Positions 1 through 10,100 of a DNA stretch of 55,000 bases are shown one piece after another. The notes beneath the pieces were generated by a model. It saw nothing but the letters and a program-made list of their open reading frames with translations. It was not told the origin of the DNA and did no database searches. The translations under genes and the position numbers were made by a program. Numbering within the stretch: the stretch's first letter is position 1; every line of letters starts with the position of its first letter. The stretch is from Glandiceps talaboti (lineage: Eukaryota > Hemichordata > Enteropneusta > Spengelidae), in the NCBI RefSeq assembly GCF_964340395.1, contig NC_135564.1, forward strand, positions 15,009,012 to 15,064,011. Reading direction: 5' to 3'.

Positions 1-100
1 ATCTACATGAACATATCCAAACTATTAGGATGATCCCATATTGTCCAAATTGCCATAAATAAAATATTTTACTTTTCACTTTACACTGTTGTCATTTTAG

Positions 101-265
101 TTCTGTCCAGGCGTTACCCAGACTGCCATGACGAGGTTTCAAGGAATGAAGACACCTGATGAAGCAGCAGAGCTGCCAGTATGTCTAGCATTGCTACCAC
201 CAAATGATACTCGATTTCAAGGAAACTTTGTTGATGATGGAGAAACTATCCTTCATTGGAGATAG
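101..265 (+). CDS. Carbonyl reductase (SDR), last exon only
   Basis: This is the 3' terminal exon of a carbonyl reductase-like gene whose earlier exons lie outside the window. It follows a pyrimidine-rich tract ending in AG at 99-100, starts in phase 0, encodes 54 residues and stops at TAG 263-265. The protein begins FCPG, the counterpart of the CCPGWVRTDM segment of human CBR1, and carries the KTPDEAAELPVCLALLPP stretch that matches KSPEEGAETPVYLALLPP. Family enzymes are cytosolic NADPH-dependent reductases of carbonyl compounds. Its last 114 coding bases differ at only three positions from the equivalent exon at 14173-14337, while the first 48 bases differ at 15. This is therefore the upstream member of a tandem pair. 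It could be functional or a decayed copy; only this exon can be judged. Confidence 0.85.
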   Translation, partial: FCPGVTQTAMTRFQGMKTPDEAAELPVCLALLPPNDTRFQGNFVDDGETILHWR

Positions 266-501
266 GATGGTGAATAAGTTGGAAGCTACGTGTGCATATT
301 TCTATGATACAGATTCTAAGTATATATGAAAATGAACAAATGGAGATTTCTGATAATTTTATAAGTCAGTGACTGTATGACCTGTCGCAACGCTCATCCA
401 AACTCAACCAGCACACGTACAGTAGACTGTGAACGGTCGTCCTGACTTTTTGTAATACAAGAACGAACATGCACATATACACGCACGCACACACACACGC
501 A

Positions 502-533
<32 letters not shown>

Positions 534-1130
534 TACATACATACATACATACATACATACACTGGATGATCTTATTTATATAATGTTATCAAAACTTTTC
601 AAATTTTAACAGCACAATGCTATGTGTCTCCTGTAAACGACACGATATCCAAAGTATCTCAATCGTCAGTAATAAATTTGAATGAATTATGGAAAAACAA
701 AAGAAACAATATGTACACATGACTGAAGTATAAGGACTGATAATACAATTTCCTGTTGAAAATACATTTTGCAGAGATGGTAAAATGTTTGCTAAGTTGA
801 ATAAATTTCCGAGTCCAGCGTCCAGCGTCACCCAGCATCTTCGAACATTCATGCTATATAATGTAGCCAATTTGTTGTGCAATAACATGCCTTATGTAAT
901 ATAATGGAAGATACAAATCCTGATTGGGTGGGTGGGTGGATGGATGAATCGATGGAAACATGACTGTAGTGATGAACGACGAGGTATCGAGATAGAAAAA
1001 ATTGTGGATAAATGAACGGAGAGATGGATAGATTTGAGTTATAATGTTACCAAAGTACGATCTCCATAGAGACACATTAAGTCATACTTTTTCGTATATG
1101 TCTAAATATTGTCCAAATATTAATATTTCT
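266..1130. other. Intergenic, microsatellite and unique sequence
   Basis: Downstream of the first carbonyl reductase. A compound GCAC/AC/ATAC microsatellite occupies about 480-561. The rest is AT-rich sequence in which I see no coding signal. ORFs here are short and not protein-like. Confidence 0.6.
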
Positions 1131-1131
1131 G

Positions 1132-1378
1132 TCGAATCCTTCTAGGCGGTTCTGGGGTATTACTATCATGCCGGGCATTTACATGATAGAGCTTCACCGA
1201 GCGTACCAACAGAAGCGGAGGGGTGGGTCGTTATTGACCCTGGACATGACCTACTAACGGCACTAGGGTCGTATGACTCTCTCCCCTGTCGCTCAATGTA
1301 CAGACCCCTACCTCGATCAGTCCACTACTTAACCGTTAGACACTCAGCTACCCACGTGACCATGACCCGAAGGATTCT
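1132..1378 (-). repeat. Possible degraded tRNA-derived SINE
   Basis: This is a GC-richer island in AT-rich DNA. On the minus strand it has a pol III A-box-like run (TAGCTGAGTG, near 1345-1357) and a B-box-like run (GATCGAGGTAGG, near 1308-1320), but the spacing is shorter than in a real tRNA. The termini carry an inverted GAATCCTTC, and there is a small CTATCATG hairpin near 1163-1189. No cloverleaf can be folded, so a functional tRNA is rejected. A tRNA-derived SINE or a small TIR element are both possible. Confidence 0.3.
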
Positions 1379-1554
1379 TATGTTTACTTTTTGCCCGAAG
1401 AAAATAAAATGTTTAGCTTTGTAGGCCTTAGTAATCGGGCTTATTTTTTTATGCAAATTGTGCCTTGTGTTTTGAGCACGTACGTCCTTTGGTATCATTA
1501 TAATACGTTTGTTATAACGTACGTAACAACAAAAGTAAAATAAACCTTGAACTC

Positions 1555-2200
1555 AACAAAACGGTGACACGTATCATGACATGGACGATCGTTTTATAAA
1601 CATGCGACTGATAAGTAAGCGGGCGATGTTCCCCAGTTGGTGGTCGTGGAACAGATGATTTTGTTGGTGCGTCTGCTTCCGTTTTTATGAAAGCCGCGAG
1701 TTGTCAAGGAAAATGTAGAATATTCGAACATTTCGCTCATATAAACAATCCCAGTACGTCACGTGTCATGAATATCATTATGTGATTGTGTGCCGATATT
1801 TCGTGTTATTTTTCCATAAAAAGGAGTAGTTTTTGACCCTCAATATAACATGCATAAAAACAAAAGTATAATACTTAGCAAAATGGTGGCGCATGGCATG
1901 ACATGGCGGACTAGCTGTGTAAAGATGCGGCAGATGTCCTGCACTTCATCGTTACCTAAGAAAGAGTAAGCAGACGAGCGATGTTGACCGTTCGGCGATC
2001 GTAGAACAAATGACTGATTATTGCGTCTGCGTCCCTTTTATAGAAGCCATGTGAGTTGTCAAGGAAAATGTCGAATATTCGAACATTTCGCATAACAAAT
2101 CAACAATCTCAGTACGTCACGTGGAACGAATATCGCATTCTGATTGGCGTGTCGATATTTCGTGTTGTTTTTCGCGTAGTAAAAGGTATCAGTTTTGTTT
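1555..2200. repeat. Direct duplication, two ~0.3-kb copies
   Basis: Copy 1 covers about 1555-1835 and copy 2 about 1880-2200, in the same orientation. Both keep a core, at about 1701-1765 and 2055-2123, that reads GTCAAGGAAAATGT then GAATATTCGAACATTTCGC. After a short spacer comes CAGTACGTCACGTG, which fuses a CRE-like ACGTCA and an E-box CACGTG. Both end with a shared GATATTTCGTGTT block. The conserved cores in diverged surroundings suggest either a duplicated regulatory module or two copies of a mobile-element terminus. No ORF is present. Confidence 0.6.
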
Positions 2201-2547
2201 TATAACGTCGCAGTAATTCGTTGCAAGGGAATCGGATATTACATACATGCAGATGTACGAGCTAAATAAGTAGCAGGACGATATGACTATAATGATATTG
2301 TCATTGAATCAAACTCATGGTAAAAAGATCTTCGACAATATTTTATACCCAAGTCGTTGATGACCTGTATGTAGCGAATTCCTACTCATCGGTGCGGCAT
2401 AGAAGATGCCGTAAAAGAGGCTGTGGTTTACGACGATGTATTTGCTGCACAGGAACAGGATATCACTTAAAGAAATACTTGTGTTCCCACCTTTAACCAA
2501 TAGTGTATTAAAGTCAGAGCTGAAAGTCAACACTCGACTCTGTTTAT

Positions 2548-2560
2548 ATGTATATAATTA

Positions 2561-2591
<31 letters not shown>

Positions 2592-2602
2592 GTGTGTATG
2601 TA

Positions 2603-2633
<31 letters not shown>

Positions 2634-2712
2634 GGTATGTGTATGTGTATATGTATGTGTACGTCTGTATGTGTATGTGTACGTGTATATGTATGTGCAT
2701 GTGTATGTGTAT
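2548..2712. repeat. TGTATG-type microsatellite
   Basis: About 165 bases of GTGTAT/GTAT repeats. They abut the (TTGAA)n-type tail of the LINE fragment at 2713. All ORFs here are low-complexity translations of the repeat. Confidence 0.9.
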
Positions 2713-2854
2713 ATTCAATTCAATTCAATTCAATAGAACTTTATTCATCCCAGACATGGGCAATTAAAGGTGTGGCAAATACAATACATCAATATATCAA
2801 AAAATACAAACAAATATACAAAACAATATATACAGAGACACAGAACGATACTAA
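2713..2854 (-). mobile_element. LINE 3' terminus, part 1 of a split element
   Basis: Read on the minus strand, this stretch ends with GATGAATAAAGTTCTATTG followed by about four AATTG units (plus-strand 2713-2737). A LINE 3' UTR that finishes in a short tandem repeat is typical of CR1/L2/I-type non-LTR retrotransposons. It is the continuation of the LINE fragment at 5723-5939, and the two parts are separated by the TIR element at 2855-5722. Confidence 0.65.
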
Positions 2855-3197
2855 GGGACCGGACAGAATTTACGGCAGGGGGGGGGGCCTGGGGAGAAAT
2901 TGGGGGGGCCATGAAAAAAATGGGAGGCTTGAAGGGGGGGGGGGCCATGAAAATTCTCATGGTTTGAAAGGGGGGGCCGCGAAATATTTTGTCATTGAAA
3001 AAAATTAATATGTTAGAAAATTTAGCATTGCATGAGATAGCACTTGATATCGCCTTTAATATTGAATGTCTACACTTTCATTTATGTATTAAAATGGAAG
3101 TGTGTACGTTTGTATGTACCTATTTAGTGAAGCATAAAAACACTACTCAAGATTAATTTGATACACCCTGAATTACTCTTATATACTCCAAGTTGTT

Positions 3198-3341
3198 CAC
3201 ACACACACACACACACACGCACGCACATATGTATACATACATACATACATACATACATACATACATACATACATACATACATTTTAGCACTGTGGAAACA
3301 GGTTCAGTGTGTAATTACCATCAAGGATACATATGTATATG

Positions 3342-3436
<95 letters not shown>

Positions 3437-3501
3437 TACAGGTTGTGGAATTCTTACCATCTCTGGTCCCAACCATGTATATTGACTAGAGTATTCATAT
3501 A

Positions 3502-3579
<78 letters not shown>
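3198..3579. repeat. AC/ATAC and two AT microsatellites
   Basis: AC then ATAC repeats occupy about 3198-3281. Pure AT runs lie at about 3350-3434 and 3505-3579. The 70-bp block between the two AT runs (3435-3505) is an inverted copy of 3911-3981. Confidence 0.9.
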
Positions 3580-3582
<3 letters not shown>

Positions 3583-3952
3583 GCATAGGACCTTTAACTT
3601 ATGTGATTAAAAAGTGACCTTTTGGTGAAAAATGTAAATACAAAAACGTCTGGCCAGATTAATTTAGATAGGTGTTTTATTTCTTTCCTTGACACTATTC
3701 TTGAGTTTCACTCTCACACTCACTAGAGTCTGAAGATGTGAGGCAAGACTTGTCTTTCTTTCTTTCTATCTAAAACCAGTGAAATTAAACTATTTCCCTC
3801 CTCAGCATCATCAAATGCATCTATCTGTACTAAATATTGTAAAGCATTTAGATGTCTGCGTGGTGTTAAGTGTTTTTTCATCAGTGACTTTGCACTAAAG
3901 AAATGGAGAGGTATATGAATACTCTAGTCAATATACATGGTTGGGACCAGAG

Positions 3953-4608
3953 ATGGTAAGAATTCCACAACCTGTACCAGACCCGGACAGTCCAATGCAC
4001 TATCTTCCAGTTCATAAGTGTCCAACTGTTGACAGTGAAGGAAAGCAGAGAGAGGCAGATGACTGGCAAGTTGCAACCCAGGTCAAATATCACAAGGAAA
4101 TTCAGAAAGGGTGAATTGACAACCAAATAATAGGTGGAAGAATTTTCAAAATTATTTTATGTTGATTGCAAACATATTGAAGCATATGTTCAACACCTAC
4201 AAAACCTAAAGAATGTTCAAGAAATGAGAATGCGTACAAGGTTAAGTCAGAAAAAGGAGAAGAAAATCAAGCCGTACCAGGACTATAATTGGCTTGACTT
4301 AGTTGTGCATGGAAAGTTAAGCTCTCTTCAGGTTGCTGAATTAGACAAGTACTTGAAATATCAGCAACTAATACATACATGGTAGGAAGGATGACAAGTT
4401 GAAAGCTGTTACATGTGATGTGTTAAGAAGAACTTCAAGAGAGCAACAGAAGTCAGTGATTGAAAAGAACACAAGTGATGAAAGTGAAGAGGAACTGTGT
4501 GACAGTGAAGAAGGAGATATTGTTTTAGAAGAAATTCGTAGTGATAGTGACACCGATACATCAAGTACTAGTGACAGTGACAGTGACAGTGAGAGTGACA
4601 GCGAATGA
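3953..4608 (+). pseudogene. Broken cargo ORF of the TIR element, SAP-like domain and acidic tail
   Basis: Three reading-frame pieces on the plus strand form one protein-like sequence interrupted by frame breaks. Piece 1 (3953 to a TGA near 4113) starts [20 protein letters not shown]. Piece 2 (4134-4385) is a lysine-rich helix followed by YNWLDLVVHGKLSSLQVAEL then DKYLKY. Piece 3 (from about 4380 in the next frame) gives GRKDDKLKAVTCDVLRR and an Asp/Ser/Glu-rich tail to TGA 4606-4608. The short-helix, GKL, LxKYLxxxxL, GRKxDK pattern resembles the helix-extension-helix SAP-like DNA-binding domain found in many transposon-derived proteins; that resemblance is my inference. Position inside the TIRs makes it likely element cargo. 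I cannot assign a catalytic function. Confidence 0.5.
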
Positions 4609-5722
4609 AATTAGTCTAGCCATCAAAAAGACCAGGATGGTTCCCTTATTGTTCAAACTAGATCAGGTAGACTGGCTGGATCATGGAAACTTGCCTTTAT
4701 ATAAATTCAAGATTATGAATAAAGGGATTGTATTGCAAAGGCTATTCATCATTGACACTGCACTTCAAGCTGAATGGTTTAGAAAACTGTGAGTAATACT
4801 CATCTGATCACTGTACAGTGTATTGAATACAATTCTGAATTTGCTGTCCCCATCATGAAGACACAAATGCCTGACACTATAGGTTTAAATATGTATGGTT
4901 TTGGAACTGAAAGCATATTGATTACATCTAAGTATTCCACAACATTCTGAATTTCTTTGCACTTCCATGAAGTCACAAATGTCTTACATTTACATGTGTA
5001 TTGGTAATGCATTTGGTGTAGGAAAGTGAAAGCTATATTTGTTAGACCTCAGTGTGCATAAAATCCTTAGTTTGCTAGCACTTCATGACATCACAAATGT
5101 CTGACATTAGATAGTTATTGTGTTATGAGTATAAATAGATATTTGAATACACTATGTAGGTGATGTGATGTCCTTAGATACTCCCCACAAATGTCCCCAC
5201 TACAGTTTTTCACAAATCACGCATGTGAATGTGTGTTTACTCTGTGTCTGTGTTTCTGTGTATGTATCAGTGAATGACAGTTAAAACCACCACATCAAAT
5301 GCCTTGGTATTAAGTGATGACTACTTATGGTGTCTAGTTGGGAAATAAACAAGATTATACCACATGTGTATGATTACATGTATAGTCAAAATGGTTTTTT
5401 TTTTTTCCTAAAAAACTTCCTCTACAACTACTAAGTTGTTTGGGCTGAAATAGTAACATAATAGTAGTACCAAAAGAAATATTACAGTTGTGCTACAGTA
5501 ACAAAAAAAATTGTACTCTTTTTAGTTATTGTAAGGGGCAGGATATTGTGCACTTTTTTTCTCTTTTTTTTGGGGGGGGGGGCATGCAATTTTTATACTT
5601 TTGAAAGGGGGGACTGTCAAATTTTGGTCACAGTGGATGGGGGGGGGGGGGCCAGGAAAAAAACAAAGTCAGAGATAATTTCTCCCCAGGCCCACCCCCT
5701 GCCGTAAATTCTGTCCGGTCCC

Positions 5723-5939
5723 TAAGACGATCATCATCACTCAAAAAGTTTACGAATCATTCATAAGCCGCACAGCGGTGGGAATGAATGACAACTTGGG
5801 AGGTTTGACCTGCAAGCCGGGCATCTAAAACGACGACCAGAGGGAAGTATGTCGAACTCTGTAGATAAAACATGAGTACTAGACAAAATAATTGAGCGGA
5901 CTTTCCTAACTACTTGCTGATTATAAAATGATGACAGAT
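5723..5939 (-). mobile_element. LINE ORF2 C-terminus, part 2 of the split element
   Basis: Reverse-strand translation contains VLSTEFDILPSGRRF and, after a frameshift, SFIPTAVRLMND followed by a stop at 5750-5752. The pattern LPSGRRx...SFIPxAVRLxN is the usual extreme C-terminus of CR1/I-type non-LTR retrotransposon ORF2 proteins. The element is 5'-truncated at the adjacent TGTA microsatellite (about 5940) and frameshifted, so it is dead. Its 3' UTR continues at 2713-2854 beyond the nested insertion. Confidence 0.7.
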
Positions 5940-5944
5940 ACATG

Positions 5945-5976
<32 letters not shown>

Positions 5977-6020
5977 TGTATGTATGTATGTATGTATGTA
6001 TGTATGTATGTGTGTGTGTG

Positions 6021-6052
<32 letters not shown>

Positions 6053-6125
6053 TGCGTGTGTGTATGTGTCTGTCTGTGTGTGTGTGTGTGTGTCTGTGCG
6101 TCTCTGTCTGTGTGTCTGTATCTCT
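5940..6125. repeat. TGTA / TG / TGCG compound microsatellite
   Basis: Long TATG repeats are followed by TG, then TGCG, then TCTG-type repeats. Low-complexity ORFs in every frame are translations of this repeat. Confidence 0.95.
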
Positions 6126-7044
6126 ATCTGGATTGGGACTTTTATATATTCCTTCAATTCTTCCCAAGACAACCCTCTCTCAAAAATCATTCGTCAAACA
6201 TTTAATTTATCATGAGAAATTAAATGCAATGCCATTTGATCGGACTTTTCCTTTGAAATAAAATCTCGATAAAAAAAAAAGTTCCTGGTACGAATAACGA
6301 AAACATGTAAAGAGTATGAGAAGGGGAATATAGCCATGGCCTAGATCCTGGGTACGGATTTAACTAACGTCCCTCCGCAGAAATCCGCAAGTGCTAAGGA
6401 TCTAGGCTAGGGTTAACACGCTTAGAGACCAGCATATTTTGTAGTCCTGTAGATCGTGTATGTCCATCATTTGACCACCTTTGAAGGCCGAGAACTACTG
6501 ATTTCTGCTGATTACGTCATAAATTTTATTATTATTAATTTTGTATATTATCAAAGAGATGTTTTTCAAACTAATTAACATAATACCTATTACAGGGCAT
6601 TATATTCAGATAATCTGATTATTCATAATACACAGTGTGTAACATGTAAATATGACTTTTAAGTAACTTTGACATGTTTTTATAGGCAGTAAGTATTAAG
6701 CCTACCAAAACATGTGTTTACCCATAGCAATACATGGTATTTCGGTTTTCTCGCGATAAGCTAACAGGACACCTTTCTGAGGTGGAATCTGCAAAAAAAT
6801 ATTATATGATATATCTCACATTGCAAGGTTAACCCCCAAAACCACCTCTGGCAACTGGACTACTGTGTTTTATACGAATTCGACGTATTGATCATTTTGA
6901 TGTAAGGATTAACATGTAGTAGAAAACATGCTTGTGGGTCTTCCGGTGATCTCCAGGACCTTACGCCACAGACGAGAACCATGACGCCCGGATGTACATC
7001 TTCTCACCGGGGTCAAAGATATCAATAGTGACTTGACCTTGAAT
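6126..7044. other. Intergenic with a short strong hairpin
   Basis: No coding signal is seen. At about 6337-6410 an imperfect inverted repeat (GCCTAGATCC ... GGATCTAGGC, with ACGGATTT/AAATCCGC inside) would form a stem of roughly 25 bp with a loop of about 20. Confidence 0.5.
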
Positions 7045-7056
7045 CTATATATATAT
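7045..7056 (+). promoter_or_regulatory. Possible TATA box of the complete carbonyl reductase
   Basis: CTATATATATAT lies about 105 bases upstream of the ATG at 7160. An E-box-like CACGTG follows at about 7063. A short AT run can arise by chance, so this is only a candidate. Confidence 0.3.
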
Positions 7057-7159
7057 CCTGAACACGTGTACATACGCGAGTGTGGGCGCAAGTGCAGACA
7101 GAGTGTGTGTTCACGAAGCGTTTGATCACTGAAAACATAAACCCGAGAGATTGGATGCA

Positions 7160-10100
7160 ATGGACAAACGTGTAGCACTGGTAAGTCCGTGATCGGATCA
7201 TGATCAGCTCAGGTGTGGCATTTTATGCACTGTACTCAGTACTGGCCATCTCGCGTTTCAATAGCTTATTCGCTACCACCCCTGTGTTTCGTTTAGCGTC
7301 ACCCTTACGGCTCTGGCCAGGCTAGTGTGTGAGGGCCATTGTGACAGTCAGACTAATTTGTTTGTAGATAGATTTCAGCCATAAACTTGACTTGAATGTT
7401 TTCAAAACAATAGGACACCACGTTTCAGAGTTGGTCCACAGTTAGCTCTGGATTTATACGCTACGGGGTTTCGACACGCCTTCTCCCAGTGCACTGTTAG
7501 TGTTAGAGTGAATAGTAATCATTGAAAGTACATCTGAAATAGTGGAATATGAATAGGGATAGTTTCTGATATGCATTTCCTACTTGGTTAAAATTGATAC
7601 ACATACACATATACCATATGGTACTTCAGTAAAGCATAGGCCAGTGGGCTGAGAGCAATTCTAATGTACTCTGGCATGATGTCCAGTGATGAATCTGATG
7701 TGGTGAAAGCGGCTATGTGTCTTTGTTTAAGTCCTCGCCAGACGAAGGGGGGGGGGGGGGGAGCGATTTGGCTCCGTAAGTCCGTCCGTCCGTCCGTACG
7801 CGTACGTGCGTCTGGAGCCTTTTTTGGGAAATGACTGTTCAGACCGATTTCTCTCAAACTTGGTACAAGGATAACACACTATGCCATACATATGCACGTC
7901 AATTTATCTTGTGATACGATCCAATATGGCCGCCACACGGTCGTTTTGTTATTATTTTTTTCATGTTGAAAGCCATATGCAGACGTGCCTGAACAGATCT
8001 CATTCAAATTTGGTATAGGGACAAAATATCATAACTAGGCAAAGCCCATAAGCTCATGCAGGGTAGATCAGTTGTGACCGACTGCCATGCCTCTACGATG
8101 GCAAAATGCTTGAAATAGAGGTATTAATACCTCTATTTCAAGCATTTTGTGTATAACTAGTTTTGTTCTGGTGATCACCACGGCAAAGAAACGGCACTTT
8201 CACCACATCAGATTGGACAGTGATGAACACGTTGACGGCTTTCACCAGAGCTCTTGTCAAAAATCCCATGTCCATCTTAATTGTCTAAAGGGGTAAACCA
8301 TTCAATATGGGGGGGGGGTACGGGAGAATTCTCATAGTGAAAGAAGACCATCAGCTGCAAATATTTAAAAGTCTAAAATGAATTTCTGGATTTCTACAGT
8401 ATTGTGACTTTTTATCAGCTTGTCAAGAAAAAGTTATGGTTCAAAGTTTCAGTGCTGTTTTCTGTAAAAATGATGTACTTGGCATAAAAATATAGATAAA
8501 TATTCTTCCAAGATCATAGTATTATCCTCAGCTGGCTGTCAGGTTGAAGGATCAGCAACAAAAACAGCTAAAATATTCAGAAAGGTATGGCAAAAAACTG
8601 GTCTATACTTGCAACCAGAAGTAAGTCAACATATGCTAATATCACGTTATTTCAAAAGAAAACCTCTTTTAATTTGTTTATTTATTCCTGTATTTATTTG
8701 TTTACCAAGGTCTATTATAGGTATACACCCTAGTCTAGTTCCTGACGGACCGCGTTCCGTCCTACATTAACTTCACACTATATACTGTCTAGTCAAGTCC
8801 ATGACTCAAGGCGTTAATTTTGAGGCAACCCCATGATGAGCAAAGCACGAACAGCACATGTCAGTTGTCATGTGCATCACAAATTGACGAGCTGTCATCA
8901 TCTCTCATTAATATTCATTTGATACAGCTGTTTGACTTATAATGTCCATGAATGTCCAACCAGGACTCCACCTCCAGTCTGTTTAAACTAAAATCATGTG
9001 GGGACTCGACAACGTCATCACTTTTATATGAACGCTGTAGGAGGGAGCACAGAATTATGTGCGAGAGTCACAGGCTTGACTAGACAGTAGAAGTGTAGTA
9101 TTGTATACGGTCCGTCAGGAACTAGACTATAGACACCCAATCAATACCCCAACATTCATTATTATGTACAATGTAACTGATAATTTCAGATAAAGATATA
9201 AAAATGATATGAGAATGAGACATAATACCTGAATTAAAAAATAAGTAACAGATTGTTGAAAACTTACATACTTAGGGGTGAGATCAATAGTTCAATGTAG
9301 GATAAAAAACTAAATTCTTATACTTAGACCTTAGACACCCCCCTCCCCCCTCCCCCCAACTAAATTGGCCAAAATTGAAAATTGCTTCAAACCACTCAAT
9401 CAATTTCAAGTCAGTATGTAGTAGTATGTAGTGCTATGAATATAAAGCTAGTAAGTAGTAGTATGTAGTGCTATGAATACAAAGCCAGTATGTTGTAGTA
9501 TGTAGTGCTATGAATATAAAGCCAGTATGTGATGAGTAAAGAATAGTTCTTTTGTTGACAACTTTAATTATTTCTAAAGCCACGCATTTCCTCTATAGCA
9601 AAAATTCTTTCATTTCTCAATTTGACATTTTTTAAATACAATATCTGTATGAAGGGGTACAAAACATCCATTAAAAATGAAATCCATTTTGTAGGATGAG
9701 ACTTAAAGTGGCTCAAACCCCCTCACCCCAAAAGTAAAAAGAATTCATTTTTTTTACCATACATTGAACAATTAATCTCGCCCCTTAGAACAAAGAGTGC
9801 CTTCTTAAAAATATTACAGTGCAGAATTCAGAAGCCATTATGTTCTTTTTGTGATGAGGTTGAGGAGGATTTACTTTCATATTTTTGGGGGGATTGTACT
9901 TTTATTAGCCAGTTTTGGGACTCTGTTAAAAAGTGGTATTTTTCAATAACACATACTCATTTGCCTCTGAATGTACTTTTTTGTACACTAGGCATTTTGG
10001 AAGATGTTACTTTACTTAATAACTTTATATTTCTCATGGTACACTATTTTATTTTGAAATGCAAATATAGTAATACAATCCCATGAATTGAAGCTTTTAA

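Larger units (their letters stand above)
2855..5722. mobile_element. TIR DNA transposon (~2.9 kb), 3-bp TAA target duplication
   Basis: The ends are inverted repeats of about 45 bp. The left end (2855-2899) starts GGGACCGGACAGAATTTACG, and the right end (5678-5722) is its reverse complement apart from the poly-G length and a few bases. TAA lies immediately outside each end (2852-2854 and 5723-5725), as expected for a 3-bp target duplication. A 3-bp TWA duplication with GG-starting TIRs is the habit of PIF/Harbinger elements, but no DDE transposase was recognised, so the superfamily is an inference. The interior holds poly-G tracts, two AT microsatellites, an inverted repeat pair and a broken ORF at 3953-4608. 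The element interrupts a LINE 3' end, so it is the younger insertion. Confidence 0.75.

Noticed and set aside
1300-1360. tRNA gene on the minus strand
   Set aside because: A- and B-box-like words are too close together and no acceptor stem or anticodon arm forms.
2548-2736. Overlapping ORFs of Cys/Val/Met or Thr/His repeats
   Set aside because: They are translations of TGTATG microsatellite on both strands; the same applies to 5910-6261, 12243-12721, 25211-25654 and similar places.
4541-4792. 83-codon ORF downstream of the acidic tail
   Set aside because: It overlaps the acidic tail in another frame and shows no family motif; it is a shadow of the broken cargo ORF.
7588-7857. 89-codon minus-strand ORF with a proline run
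   Set aside because: It crosses a poly-G run and TCCG repeat inside a foldback element and has no family signature.
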